NCBI GenBank assembly: GCA_964575095.1
Contig: CAZNPA010000001.1
Span: 336,858-400,857 of the forward strand
DNA length: 64,000 bases
Source: CAZNPA01 sp964575095
GTDB lineage: Bacteria; Pseudomonadota; Alphaproteobacteria; Rickettsiales; SXRF01
Reading direction: 5' to 3'
The position numbers and the translations under genes were made by a program. Below, one piece after another: positions 47,747-58,261 of this stretch. The notes under the pieces are model-generated. The model was not told the origin of the DNA. It was given only the letters and a program-made list of their open reading frames with translations, and searched no databases. How positions within the stretch are numbered: position 1 is the stretch's first letter; every line of letters begins with the position of its first letter.

Positions 47747-49840
47747 ATGCACATGCCGCACATATCAAAAATATTATTATTTTTCATATACTTAATATCT
47801 ATTTCCCTGCCTGCCTGGGCGGCGCAGGCACCTGCACTCCCCATTATTACGGCTAGCCTACACAGCGAAACCGACGCCATTTCCACTGGAAAGCCCCTAA
47901 GGCTGGGCGTGCTGCTGAAACCGTCGCAACCGGGCTGGCATACCTACTGGGAAAACCCCGGCGATGCCGGTTTACCGACCGCGTTTTCCTGGACGCTACC
48001 GCCGGGCTTCACCGCCGGCGACATCGACTGGCCGCCGCCGATGCGGATCAGCGAGGGGCCGCTGGCGATTTACGGATATGAGGGCGAGGCGTTCCTGCCG
48101 GTCACTATTACTCCACCCGCCACGCTCGACGCCAAAACGCCCTACACTTTCCACGTCAACGCCAGCTGGCTGGTGTGCAACAATATCTGCATCCCGGAAT
48201 CGGCCGAACTGGAAATCACGCTGCCGGCCAATGCACCCTCACCTGCGTTATTCGCCGCGCACGATAAAAAGAAACCGCAAAAAATCGCGCAAGCGTTTTC
48301 GTACCGCATCGACGGCGACACGCTGTCGATCGAAGCGCCGCTCTCGGCACTCGGCATCGCCGCGGATACAATAAAGAACGCCGCGCTGTTCATACGCCAG
48401 CCGATGATAATCAAATATGCCGCCGATTCTTTCTGGTCGGTTGAAAATAATATAGTGCGCGTCACCGCCCGACGCACGGAAGATGCGCCGCCTCCCGCTG
48501 CCAATATCAGCGGTGTGTTGATGGTGGATAATAAATATTTCGATGTAACCGCCTCCCCCTTAAGGGGGGAGGCCGATGCGAAAGCGTCGGGAGGGGGTGA
48601 TGCTGTTGTAGCAAAGAACACCCCCTCCCTAACCATCCCCCCTCAAGGGGGAGGGGATTTTTTTACCATCCTCCTCTTCGCGCTGCTCGGCGGATTGATT
48701 TTAAACCTCATGCCGTGCGTGCTGCCGGTGCTGTCGCTGAAACTGCTGGCGGTGGTGAAAAAATCCGGCGGCGCACGCAGGCACGTGCTGGCGCACGGCA
48801 TCGCCTATACGCTGGGCATCATGGTGTCGTTCGGCGCATTCTCGGCATTGCTGCTGATACTGCGGCAAGGCGGCGAAGCCATCGGCTGGGGATTCCAGAT
48901 GCAGTCGCCGGCGTTCGTCGGCTTCCTCATCTATCTTTTATTTTTAGTCGGATTGAGCCTGTCGGGATTTTTTCACCTGCCGGTACTGCTGGGAAATTTC
49001 GGCGGCAGCGTTACCAATGAGAATTCCACCAAGGGAAGTTTCGCCACCGGCGTGCTGGCCACCGCCGTCGCCACGCCGTGCACGGCGCCGTTCATGGCCT
49101 CGGCCGTGGGCGCGGCGCTGACGCTTCCCGCCTGGCAGTCGATGCTGATCTTCGAGGCGCTGGCACTGGGGCTGGCGCTGCCGTTCCTGCTCATCAGCAT
49201 TTTTCCGCGCCTGATAAGATTCCTGCCCAAGCCCGGTGTCTGGATGGAAAAATTTAAGCACCTGCTGGCGTTCCCGATGTACGCGTCGGTGGTCTGGCTG
49301 CTCTGGGTGCTGGCGCAGCAGACCGGCGCCGGCGGCATGGCGGTGGCGGTGGCGGGGATGCTCATCATCACCGTCGCGATATGGATAAAGAACCGCGCCG
49401 CCGCATTGGCCATGATCGCCGCGGTTCTCATCTTCTCTTTGCCGCTGCTGCGCGCGATGGAATTGGACAATATGCCGATGCCGTCGGGCGATGCGATGCA
49501 GGACGTGAAGATGGCCGAATTCTCACCGCAAGCGCTTAACGAACTGCGCGCCAAAGGCGCGCCGGTCTTCGTCGACGCCACCGCCGCCTGGTGCATCACC
49601 TGCCAAGTCAACGCCCGCGTCGCCATCCACACCGAACGCACGATGCAGGCGTTCAAAGATCACGGCGTCACGCTAATGATCGCCGACTGGACGCGCCGCA
49701 ATGCCGACATCACCAAATTCCTGGAATCCTTCGGCTATCAGGGCGTGCCGCTCACCGTCTATTTCCCGCCGCACGGCGAACCCGTCGTCCTGCCGCAACT
49801 ATTAACGGAAGACACGGTGATCGGGGTGATTGCAAAATAA
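47747..49840 (+). CDS. ScsB/DsbD-like thiol:disulfide interchange membrane protein with an in-frame repeat
   Basis: 697 residues. A signal peptide (ILLFFIYLISISLPAWA) is followed by a periplasmic ScsB-type domain (PGWHTYWENPGDAGLPTAFSW), then the DsbD-type membrane core (LLGGLILNLMPCVLPVLSLK, with TAVATPCTAPFMASAVGAAL carrying the two redox cysteines). Last comes a thioredoxin-like domain with WCITCQVN. It passes electrons from the cytoplasm to periplasmic thiols. Residues about 269-304 (SPLRGEADAKASGGGD...) come from a repeat placed in the linker just before the first membrane helix. Confidence 0.92.
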   Translation: MHMPHISKILLFFIYLISISLPAWAAQAPALPIITASLHSETDAISTGKPLRLGVLLKPSQPGWHTYWENPGDAGLPTAFSWTLPPGFTAGDIDWPPPMRISEGPLAIYGYEGEAFLPVTITPPATLDAKTPYTFHVNASWLVCNNICIPESAELEITLPANAPSPALFAAHDKKKPQKIAQAFSYRIDGDTLSIEAPLSALGIAADTIKNAALFIRQPMIIKYAADSFWSVENNIVRVTARRTEDAPPPAANISGVLMVDNKYFDVTASPLRGEADAKASGGGDAVVAKNTPSLTIPPQGGGDFFTILLFALLGGLILNLMPCVLPVLSLKLLAVVKKSGGARRHVLAHGIAYTLGIMVSFGAFSALLLILRQGGEAIGWGFQMQSPAFVGFLIYLLFLVGLSLSGFFHLPVLLGNFGGSVTNENSTKGSFATGVLATAVATPCTAPFMASAVGAALTLPAWQSMLIFEALALGLALPFLLISIFPRLIRFLPKPGVWMEKFKHLLAFPMYASVVWLLWVLAQQTGAGGMAVAVAGMLIITVAIWIKNRAAALAMIAAVLIFSLPLLRAMELDNMPMPSGDAMQDVKMAEFSPQALNELRAKGAPVFVDATAAWCITCQVNARVAIHTERTMQAFKDHGVTLMIADWTRRNADITKFLESFGYQGVPLTVYFPPHGEPVVLPQLLTEDTVIGVIAK
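48551..48657. repeat. In-frame palindromic repeat in the ScsB/DsbD-like gene
   Basis: Two hairpins, CCTCCCCCTTAAGGGGGGAGG (48552-48572) and CCCCCTCAAGGGGG (about 48639-48653), surround a spacer that includes a GGGAGGGGGTGA motif. The frame stays open and about 36 codons are added between domains. A matching CCCCCTGAAAGGGGG unit follows the gene at 49846. Confidence 0.88.
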
Positions 49841-49867
49841 TTCTTCCCCCTGAAAGGGGGAGGAAAA

Positions 49868-51412
49868 TTAGCATCCCCCCCGCAACATCCCCGGCTTTTC
49901 AGCCGCAACGGCGGGACGATCTTGCCAGCGGGCAGCTGCCTGCCCCGCCGCCGCATCGCCGGCAAGCGGCATGTCCAATAATTCTTTAGGCAATTTGTCG
50001 CGCACGAACACCGGCAGCATCTGATGCGTCACGGCGCTGATTTGCAGAACATTAGCTATATTCCGCACTTTGGATTTGCTCCTGCTGTTCCACACTGTGG
50101 GATCACGAAGTAGGGATAAATGTTGTTCTATTCCCTGACTCTTAAACACGGATCTGCCGCATGTCTGCATGCGCTCCGGATGATGGCTGAGTTCCGCCTG
50201 AAAAATATTTCCCAGACGGTTGGCAAATTCATCGTAATCCGTCGATCGCGGCAATTCCTTCTTCTCTGCGGCCACCTTGCGCTCTTCCCATACTTCAGGA
50301 CAGGGAACGGCAAACGCAGGCAGGTCTTTTTCCTTGATGCCCAAGACAAACAATGCGCCGCGGGGAATTCGATGTTTAATACCACAATCAGAGACGTTGG
50401 ATTTTGCCATCCCCAGTTTATCAGCGAGTTCCTTGCCGTTGATGCCGGCGGCCTGCCGGTACGCTACTATTTTATCCGCCAGTTCCTTGTCATTGCTCGA
50501 TTCATATATTTTCTCTTTTGCCTTGACCAACTCGGGCGGGAGATGCTCATCGTCAAGGCGGCAATAGGCGAATTTAAGCTCGGTAAGTGCTGTCCGCAGC
50601 GGTTGCGCTTCGGGGATAGGCAGGGAAACGGTGCCACACGACACATAGAGCTTGTCTCTTATTATTTTGGCAATCTGGTCATGATCGCTTTCTTCCGGCA
50701 GAGAGTCCAGCAACTCGTGTATAACCGCGCGATGAGGCTCGGGCAATGTGTCGGCGGCAAGCCTTACACCCTCCGCATCGATTTTTGTCAAAATGATTTC
50801 ATCGTTTCCCGCTCCAAAATAAGTGCCTGTTGGTTCATAAGAATGATCGTCAATAGTTGTGAAGCTGCTTAATGGTTTTGCCCGGCGTAATTTAGCTTTT
50901 TCTTTATTGCGATCTTTATCTTTATGTCTATCGCGTACATTTCCTGCTTCCCGGCGTACATAATCCTGGATGGCGCCGTGCGCTTTTTCTTGGGCAAAGG
51001 AAATAAATTCCCCTATCGACGTATTTTTTCTTGCCAGCAGCACTGCCGCCAGCAAGCCGCCGTAGCGGTTGCGGCCTGCGGTCTCGGTGCCTTCATCGCC
51101 TGCATTGTCTACGCCGCCGATATCGCCCACATTCGCAACCGTTTCCAGTTCTTCCCTGGAAAATCTTGATTTTTTTCCGTTGTAATATTTTGCATTTTTT
51201 CCCAGCGCCTGGCTGACAATCGGCTGGCAGAGCTGTACTACGCCATCGGCGGCCTCTCTGACGGCGAAGTCTTTAACGTAGGCGTCCTGCGGATCTCGAT
51301 CCGCTTCGAGTATGTTGTTTGTTTGGAAATAACGCTGCATGCGCGTTTGCACGTCGCGCAGGCCGGACAATATGAGATCGGTATCGCCTAACCAGTCGCT
51401 TTCTTCCGACAT
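49868..51412 (-). CDS. Sigma-factor-like protein with an XRE-type helix-turn-helix (tentative)
   Basis: 514 residues. Residues 118-157 (LLAAVLLARKNTSIGEFISF, AHGAIQDYVRREAG) resemble sigma-70 region 2, where FSxYAxxxIRGAIxDYLRR is typical. Residues 185-255 (KPLSSFTTIDDHS, then LPEPHRAVIHELLDSLPEE) are placed like regions 3-4. Residues about 308-345 (DKIVAYRQAAGINGKELADK, LGMAKSNVSD) look like a Cro/CI helix-turn-helix. The remaining 170 residues are unknown. The ending EKPGMLRGGC abuts repeat sequence. The match to sigma is weak; a phage-type regulator is an alternative. Confidence 0.6.
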   Translation of the reverse strand: MSEESDWLGDTDLILSGLRDVQTRMQRYFQTNNILEADRDPQDAYVKDFAVREAADGVVQLCQPIVSQALGKNAKYYNGKKSRFSREELETVANVGDIGGVDNAGDEGTETAGRNRYGGLLAAVLLARKNTSIGEFISFAQEKAHGAIQDYVRREAGNVRDRHKDKDRNKEKAKLRRAKPLSSFTTIDDHSYEPTGTYFGAGNDEIILTKIDAEGVRLAADTLPEPHRAVIHELLDSLPEESDHDQIAKIIRDKLYVSCGTVSLPIPEAQPLRTALTELKFAYCRLDDEHLPPELVKAKEKIYESSNDKELADKIVAYRQAAGINGKELADKLGMAKSNVSDCGIKHRIPRGALFVLGIKEKDLPAFAVPCPEVWEERKVAAEKKELPRSTDYDEFANRLGNIFQAELSHHPERMQTCGRSVFKSQGIEQHLSLLRDPTVWNSRSKSKVRNIANVLQISAVTHQMLPVFVRDKLPKELLDMPLAGDAAAGQAAARWQDRPAVAAEKPGMLRGGC

Positions 51413-51523
51413 AAAGAACTATCCGCCCCGTTTTGAAGACTGCATAATTCTTAAAATAATACACTAAGCGGCTACCTTGGTAAATATAGATTAACGTTTG
51501 TCATCAAATCTTCATATTAGCCG

Positions 51524-52261
51524 CTATTGCCGCGACATGGCCGGTTTGGCGGCAGCCACCGGCGCGCGGTAGGACTTCCGCGCCATCACCGGCTGCTGGA
51601 TGGCGGCGAAAAGCTGTTTCTCGGCTTCGATCAGCAGCACGCCACCGAACGGGCGGAATAAAAATTTCCCGACGGTTTCGATTTTATCCGAAATGCGCCA
51701 CAGCCAGCGCCAGTAAAGCGGCGGCGTAAACAGCGCCGACCGTGCGCGCGTCGGCGCGAATTGCTGGTCGGTGAGAAGGTCGCGCAATTGCGCCATCGAG
51801 AACGGGCGGCCGTAGCCGAACGGGCTCCTCGGCGAGCGCGACCAGAAATTCAGGCGGTTGGGCGCCACCACCAGCACGCGCCCGCCCGGCGTCAGCACGC
51901 GCCAGACCTCGCGCATCATCCACGACAACTGTTCGCTATGCTCGACGCTGTGCACCATCAGCACGCGGTTGACGCTGTTTTCACGGAGCGGCAACTCGGA
52001 TTCCTGGGCAAGAAACGTCAGGTTGCGCTTGAACGGCGGCCAGTACATCGCGCCCTGCGCGGCGGGCATACACACGAGCGGCGGCGTGCGGTCGTTGACA
52101 TAAGCGGCCATGTAGGGCGTGGCGAAACCGACCCCAAGCAGCACGTCGCCGGAAATCTCCGGCCATAGCGCATGAATACCACGCTCGATCAGCGCCCGCG
52201 ATGCTTCGCCCAGAGGCGTGGCATAAAACTGTCGCAGATTGACGACATCGGGCGCAAACAT
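51524..52261 (-). CDS. Class I SAM-dependent methyltransferase
   Basis: 245 residues. The glycine-rich cofactor loop is modified (DVLLGVGFATPYMAAY). The motif LPLRENSVNRVLMVHSVEHS and MMREVWRVLTPGGRVLVVAP are typical of Methyltransf_11 proteins. Family members lie beside gloB in many alphaproteobacteria; no gloB is present here. The substrate is unknown. Its start is 62 bases from the divergent slt gene. Confidence 0.85.
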   Translation of the reverse strand: MFAPDVVNLRQFYATPLGEASRALIERGIHALWPEISGDVLLGVGFATPYMAAYVNDRTPPLVCMPAAQGAMYWPPFKRNLTFLAQESELPLRENSVNRVLMVHSVEHSEQLSWMMREVWRVLTPGGRVLVVAPNRLNFWSRSPRSPFGYGRPFSMAQLRDLLTDQQFAPTRARSALFTPPLYWRWLWRISDKIETVGKFLFRPFGGVLLIEAEKQLFAAIQQPVMARKSYRAPVAAAKPAMSRQ

Positions 52262-52323
52262 AATTCAGTTGGCAGTTGAGAGCAGCGGGTTATACATACA
52301 CACTATAAGATAACGGTGTTGCC

Positions 52324-54249
52324 ATGGTTCGCCTACTATTATTTGCAGTGTTGCTATGGCCGCTTGCGGCAGCGGCAAACGACGAGCGGGCGCAAAGCGC
52401 GTTTCAGTCCGCCGCGCGCGGAGACTGGGGCAACGCCCGCGCCCATGCCAGAAAATCCGGCGACGATATTCTGGTTAAATTGATGACGTGGCAATACCTC
52501 CTCGACGCCGGCGCCGGCGCCTCTTTTTCCGAAATCGAGCAGTTCATCGCCGACAACCCCAAGTGGCCGGAGAGTAAAAAACTGCGCGCCCGCGCCGAGC
52601 AGTCGCTGCGCGACAGCAAGACCAGCGACGCCGAAATCCTGCGCTGGTTTGCCGACGCGCCGCCGATCACCGGCGCCGGAAAAATTGCGCTGGCGCAGGC
52701 GCTGATGCGATCCCCTTCCCCGCCGCAGCCGAAAATTGACGCACTGGTGCGTGAAGCCTGGAAAGACGGCGATTTCGAGGAGGCGCAGGAAAAAGAAATT
52801 CTTTCCACATTCGGGAAATTACTGACGCAGGAAGACCACGCCGCCCGCGCCAGCCGCCTGCTGTGGGAAGAAAAACTCGGCCCGGCCAAACGCATGCTGA
52901 AACATGTCGACGATGCGCATGAGCATCTCATCGAGGCGCGCATGGCGCTGATCGCCGGCAAACGTACCGCCATCTGGGCGGAAGCGAAAGTGCCGAAATC
53001 GCTGCACGCCGATACCGGCCTTCTGTACGACCGTATCCGCTATTACGCCCGCCGCAACGACGACGCCAACGTGCGCGCGCTCTTAAAACTCGAACCGGAG
53101 GACGTGCCCTATCCGGAAAAATGGTGGCGCTTCCGCGAATCGGAAATACGGAGCGCCCTCAGCGAAAAAAAATACGATCTGGCCAACACGCTGCTCGACC
53201 ACCACGAAAAGCTGGAAGGGAGGCACGCCGCCGATTCCATCTGGCTCAAAGGCTGGCTGCAACTGGAATTTTTAAAAGACGCCCCGGCAGCGCTGGCGAC
53301 GTTTACCTCCATGTATGAGAACGTGCGTTACCCTGCCAGCCGCTCGCGCGCCGCCTATTGGGCCGGACGCGCCGCCGAGGCGTCCGGCGATTCCGGCACC
53401 GCCGAAAACTGGTACACCACCGCCAGCGCCTGGCCAACGACGTTCTACGGCCAGATCGGCATAGCGAAGCGTTACGGCAGCACCACCCTGCGCATCCCCT
53501 CGCCGCCGGAAATCAGTGACGAGGAAAAAGAAAAATTCGAGCAGACCGAATTGGCAAAAGCGGTGGCGCTCTGCCTGAAACACAAACAACGCGACACCGC
53601 TGCACGCCTGATATCCTTCATGATTGAAACCTCCGACGATGCGGGAGAGATTGCTTCCGCCGCCAAGCTCGGCGTGCGCGCCGGACAGTGGTATCTCGGC
53701 GTACGCGGCGCCAAGAAAGCGATGCATAAAGGCGTCGCGCTGGTGGAAAGCGGCTATCCCAAACCTGATACGCCGGGCAAACTTCCCATCGAGCGCGCAC
53801 TGGCGCTGGCCGTCTCGCGGCAGGAAAGCGAATTCGATCCCAACGCCAAAAGCCCCTCCGGCGCGCTGGGGTTGATGCAACTTCGGCCGGGTACCGCCAA
53901 GGAAGTCTCGCGCAAAGCCGGCGTCGGCTTTAATAAAAGCCGACTCTTTGAGATGAACTACAACATGCTTTTAGGCAGCCATTATCTGTCGCGGATGATA
54001 AACAGCTACGATGGATCGTACGTCATGGCCATCGCCGCCTATAACGCCGGACCCGGCAACGTGCGCAAATGGGTACGGAAATTAGGCACGCCGAACAACG
54101 ACATCAACGAAGCCATCAACTGGATCGAAAAAATACCGTTCGAAGAAACCCGCAATTACGTCCAGCGCGTGCTGGAAAATCTGCAAGTCTACCGCACGCT
54201 GGAAGATGGGGACAGGAAGCTGGGGATTGCGGAGGATTTGGTGAGGTAG
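52324..54249 (+). CDS. slt: Soluble lytic murein transglycosylase
   Basis: 641 residues. A signal peptide (MVRLLLFAVLLWPLAAAA) is followed by a long superhelical TPR-like domain (residues 20-450) and the Slt catalytic domain at the end. The catalytic glutamate is in RQESEFDPNAKSPSGALGLM (about residue 502), followed by LGSHYLSRMI and AIAAYNAGPGNVRKW. It cleaves peptidoglycan to 1,6-anhydro-muropeptides. The size matches Slt70. Confidence 0.95.
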   Translation: MVRLLLFAVLLWPLAAAANDERAQSAFQSAARGDWGNARAHARKSGDDILVKLMTWQYLLDAGAGASFSEIEQFIADNPKWPESKKLRARAEQSLRDSKTSDAEILRWFADAPPITGAGKIALAQALMRSPSPPQPKIDALVREAWKDGDFEEAQEKEILSTFGKLLTQEDHAARASRLLWEEKLGPAKRMLKHVDDAHEHLIEARMALIAGKRTAIWAEAKVPKSLHADTGLLYDRIRYYARRNDDANVRALLKLEPEDVPYPEKWWRFRESEIRSALSEKKYDLANTLLDHHEKLEGRHAADSIWLKGWLQLEFLKDAPAALATFTSMYENVRYPASRSRAAYWAGRAAEASGDSGTAENWYTTASAWPTTFYGQIGIAKRYGSTTLRIPSPPEISDEEKEKFEQTELAKAVALCLKHKQRDTAARLISFMIETSDDAGEIASAAKLGVRAGQWYLGVRGAKKAMHKGVALVESGYPKPDTPGKLPIERALALAVSRQESEFDPNAKSPSGALGLMQLRPGTAKEVSRKAGVGFNKSRLFEMNYNMLLGSHYLSRMINSYDGSYVMAIAAYNAGPGNVRKWVRKLGTPNNDINEAINWIEKIPFEETRNYVQRVLENLQVYRTLEDGDRKLGIAEDLVR

Positions 54250-54258
54250 TGAGGATCG

Positions 54259-54462
54259 TCACTTGCAGTTATACAAATCCTCGTCGACGCAACCCATGAT
54301 GCTGCCGCTCCTAGGCGGCGTATAACCGGAATCGTTTTCGCGCTCACCGGAGCGTCGATAGACGGAAGAATAATCGATGTCCTGCCATTCGTTATGCTTC
54401 GGCGCGCACGCCATCAGCAGGCAGAGAAGAATCGGCACCAGCGGACGAACGGTAGATTGCAC
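54259..54462 (-). CDS. Small lipoprotein
   Basis: 67 residues. The N-terminus LVPILLCLLMACAP is a lipoprotein signal with Cys19 as the acylated residue. The mature part is about 49 residues, polar and Tyr/Ser/Asp-rich, with two further cysteines (MGCVDEDLYNC) near the end that might form a disulfide. It lies 17 bases after nhaA, same strand, so may be co-transcribed. Function unknown. Confidence 0.72.
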   Translation of the reverse strand: MQSTVRPLVPILLCLLMACAPKHNEWQDIDYSSVYRRSGERENDSGYTPPRSGSIMGCVDEDLYNCK

Positions 54463-54479
54463 GGCGTCCTCTTCCTTTT

Positions 54480-55604
54480 TTAATGACGTCTAATTTTTAC
54501 GGCAAATCCCATCGTCAGGCAACCGCAAACGGCGGAAAGAAACGAACCGGCGATAATGCCGACCTTCATCGCCAGCACCGATGCCGGGGCAAAAGCGAAC
54601 GCCAGGCCGCCGATGAATAAACTCATGGTAAAGCCGATGCCAGCGAGCCAGGACACAGCAAAAAATTGCCACCAGTTCACGCCTTCGGGAAGTTTTGCCA
54701 GACGCAGACGACATAGCAGCCATGCGCTGCCGGCAATGCCTAGGGGTTTGCCCAGAAACAATCCGGCGGCGATACCGAGCGTGACCGGATGGTAAAATTT
54801 TTCCGGCGTCAACCCGGAGAGCGAAACACCGGCATTGGCGAAAGCAAATATCGGCATCACGCCGAACGCCACCCACGGATGTATTTTTTCGATCATGATT
54901 TTGCCTTTGGGAAGCGGCAGCAATAATCCCAGCGCCACGCCAGCCAAGGTCGGATGCACGCCGGATTTCAGCATCGCCATCCATAGCACGGCGCCCAGAA
55001 TCAAATACGGCCACCATGGTTTCGCCTCGGCGCGATTCAATGCCCACAACATGCCGATACATGCCAGCGCCATCAAGAGCGCAGCGCTGTTAAGCTCGGC
55101 GGTATAAAATACGGCGATGATAATGACCGCCGCCAAATCGTCAATCACCGCCAGCGCCATCAGGAATATCCTGAGCGTATGCGGCACGCGGCTGCCGAAC
55201 AACGCCAGCACGCCCAGCGAAAAGGCGATGTCGGTGGCGGAAGGTATCGCCCAGCCGCGCAGATTCTCTTCCTCCCACCAGTTGCACTGCATATAGATGA
55301 GCGCCGGAACGGCGATGCCGAAGAACGCCGTTATCAACGGCAGCAGCGAGCCTTTGCGCGTCGAGAGTTCGCCTTCGACCATCTCGCGCCGAAGCTCCAG
55401 CCCCACCAGCAGGAAGAAAAACGTCATCAGCCCGTCGTTGATCCACAGGGAAACCGGCCAGTCCCATGGCTGCCAGGCTAAAAATGCCTCGTAATCGACG
55501 GCAAACGGCGAGTTGACCATCAACAGCGCCACGGCCGCCGCCGCCAGCAGCAGAAAACCGCTGTTCGCCTCAAGTTTCAGAAATCGCACAATAAAATGAA
55601 ACAT
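54480..55604 (-). CDS. nhaA: Na+/H+ antiporter NhaA
   Basis: 374 residues from ATG at 55604 (MFHFIVRFLKLEANSGFLLL), which matches family starts; the longer frame runs into the gltA leader. The ion-binding aspartate pair is in LAVIDDLAAVIIIAVFY. FFLLVGLELRREMVEGEL and the KPLGIAG region are conserved, with about 12 membrane spans. It exports Na+ in exchange for protons. It is divergent from gltA, with 84 bases between start codons. Confidence 0.95.
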   Translation of the reverse strand: MFHFIVRFLKLEANSGFLLLAAAAVALLMVNSPFAVDYEAFLAWQPWDWPVSLWINDGLMTFFFLLVGLELRREMVEGELSTRKGSLLPLITAFFGIAVPALIYMQCNWWEEENLRGWAIPSATDIAFSLGVLALFGSRVPHTLRIFLMALAVIDDLAAVIIIAVFYTAELNSAALLMALACIGMLWALNRAEAKPWWPYLILGAVLWMAMLKSGVHPTLAGVALGLLLPLPKGKIMIEKIHPWVAFGVMPIFAFANAGVSLSGLTPEKFYHPVTLGIAAGLFLGKPLGIAGSAWLLCRLRLAKLPEGVNWWQFFAVSWLAGIGFTMSLFIGGLAFAFAPASVLAMKVGIIAGSFLSAVCGCLTMGFAVKIRRH

Positions 55605-55688
55605 TGCTTTTTTATACCTGCTTAGCTCTTTCTTTACCAATCTTTGGCACAGTGTGCCAGTTAAACTGTTTTCAAAAAGGAGATTTCC

Positions 55689-57005
<1,317 letters not shown>

Positions 57006-57080
57006 GCCAAAACCAGTCATGGCATTTTTTCTGCGCTGTGCTATACTGCGACAGTAAACCTGTTATAGGAGACGTCTGTT

Positions 57081-57296
57081 ATGCAAGGTGATGATAAAAA
57101 AGGCTGCTGCGGCATGAGCAGCGCCGACTTGATGTGGTGGATGCAGTTGCTTGTGGCGGTGCTGGCCGTACCTTCTCTGGGTCTGATTATCGCCTCAATC
57201 ATTCCTATGGAAGGATTCGCCCAGGTGGCCGTGTTTATCGTAGCATGCTGGGCATGCACATTCCTCGGCATGAAACTGATGCAAAGATCCAAATAG
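57081..57296 (+). CDS. Small two-helix membrane protein
   Basis: 71 residues. After DDKKGCCGMSSADLMWW come two hydrophobic helices (LLVAVLAVPSLGLIIASIIP and VAVFIVACWACTFLGMKLMQ). The paired cysteines near the N-terminus could bind metal. TAGGAGACG provides a ribosome site before the ATG. Not recognised. It is 75 bases after gltA and ends 5 bases before the convergent flagellin-like stop. Confidence 0.72.
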   Translation: MQGDDKKGCCGMSSADLMWWMQLLVAVLAVPSLGLIIASIIPMEGFAQVAVFIVACWACTFLGMKLMQRSK

Positions 57297-57301
57297 ATTG
57301 G

Positions 57302-58147
57302 TTAGCCGATAAGGCTAAGCAGCGTCGGGCTGAGGTTGCTGCCCTGCGCTCTGACCGCGATCTGCGCATTGTGCTGCAGGTTGGCGAGCGAGAACTGGCC
57401 GGTATTACCGATTAAATCATCCTCCTGCAGGAACGATGTCGCCGCCAGCTGGTTGTTGAGCGCACTGAAAACATTGGCGCTGATGACATCCAGCGTCTTC
57501 TCAAACGTAGCGACCGTATGTTCCGTCTTACCTACTGACGTCAGCGCCTTGCCGATAGCAGCCAACGCCTGATCGGCATTCTCCACCGAGGATAGGTCGA
57601 GTGTCTGGCCGGCGAATATGATCTTACTCGAAAGATTGTCGATCGAAAGCGCCACCGCCTGACTGTGATTGGACGAAGAAGGATTGGCCGACAATAGGTT
57701 GGCGAGGGTAATGGCCTTATCTTTCGACACCTCGCCGTTCAGTAATCTCTGGCCGTCGAAGGTCGTCTTATTCACGGTTTCGTCAATCGTCTTCACCGCC
57801 GCCTGAAATTGCGTGTTGAGCTGCTGGCGCTGCGCATCCGTCAACGCCGGATCTTTCGCCTGCGTCGCCAGTGCCTGCAGTTTCTTGAGAGAGGCCTGAA
57901 TATGCTTCACGCCATCATGTGCGGTCTGCACGGCGCTCGACGCCCTCGCCACCTGATCAGAGGTTTGTTGCAAGCCGGTAGCGTTGGTCTGCAACCGCGC
58001 CGCCAGCGATAACGTAGCAATGGTGTCGGTCGTACTGGTCTTCTTAAGGCCGAGAAGACGGCCGATGGCATTCTGCACGCCGTTTTCGGGACGCGACGAT
58101 TTCTGCGTCGAATTATTAGCCGATCCGAGAATCGAAGAAATATCCAT
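57302..58147 (-). CDS. Atypical flagellin-like protein
   Basis: 281 residues. The D1 region is flagellin-like: VARASSAVQTAHDGVKHIQA, LQALATQAKDPALTDAQRQQ, TVNKTTFDGQRLLNG. The C-terminus IAVRAQGSNLSPTLLSLIG resembles flagellin's LAQAN...LLSLLR end. The N-terminal D0 helix is replaced by a Ser/Asn/Gly-rich stretch, so the protein may not polymerise normally. Candidates are a minor filament protein, an FlgL-like junction protein, or a secreted decoy. AGGAGGAT precedes the start. No other filament gene is near. Confidence 0.82.
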   Translation of the reverse strand: MDISSILGSANNSTQKSSRPENGVQNAIGRLLGLKKTSTTDTIATLSLAARLQTNATGLQQTSDQVARASSAVQTAHDGVKHIQASLKKLQALATQAKDPALTDAQRQQLNTQFQAAVKTIDETVNKTTFDGQRLLNGEVSKDKAITLANLLSANPSSSNHSQAVALSIDNLSSKIIFAGQTLDLSSVENADQALAAIGKALTSVGKTEHTVATFEKTLDVISANVFSALNNQLAATSFLQEDDLIGNTGQFSLANLQHNAQIAVRAQGSNLSPTLLSLIG

Positions 58148-58261
58148 GGCATCCTCCTGATATATGCTGACCGATGGCCAACCGGGCGTTACATGCCCTG
58201 TAATTCCATATTAATGGTATATTATAGTCCTTTTTAAAGCGTTAATCAACTGGTCAGAATA

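Noticed and set aside
58165..58185. GG-N10-GC pattern upstream of the flagellin-like gene as a sigma-54 promoter
   Set aside because: It lacks the CACG and TTGC blocks and lies too close to the start codon.
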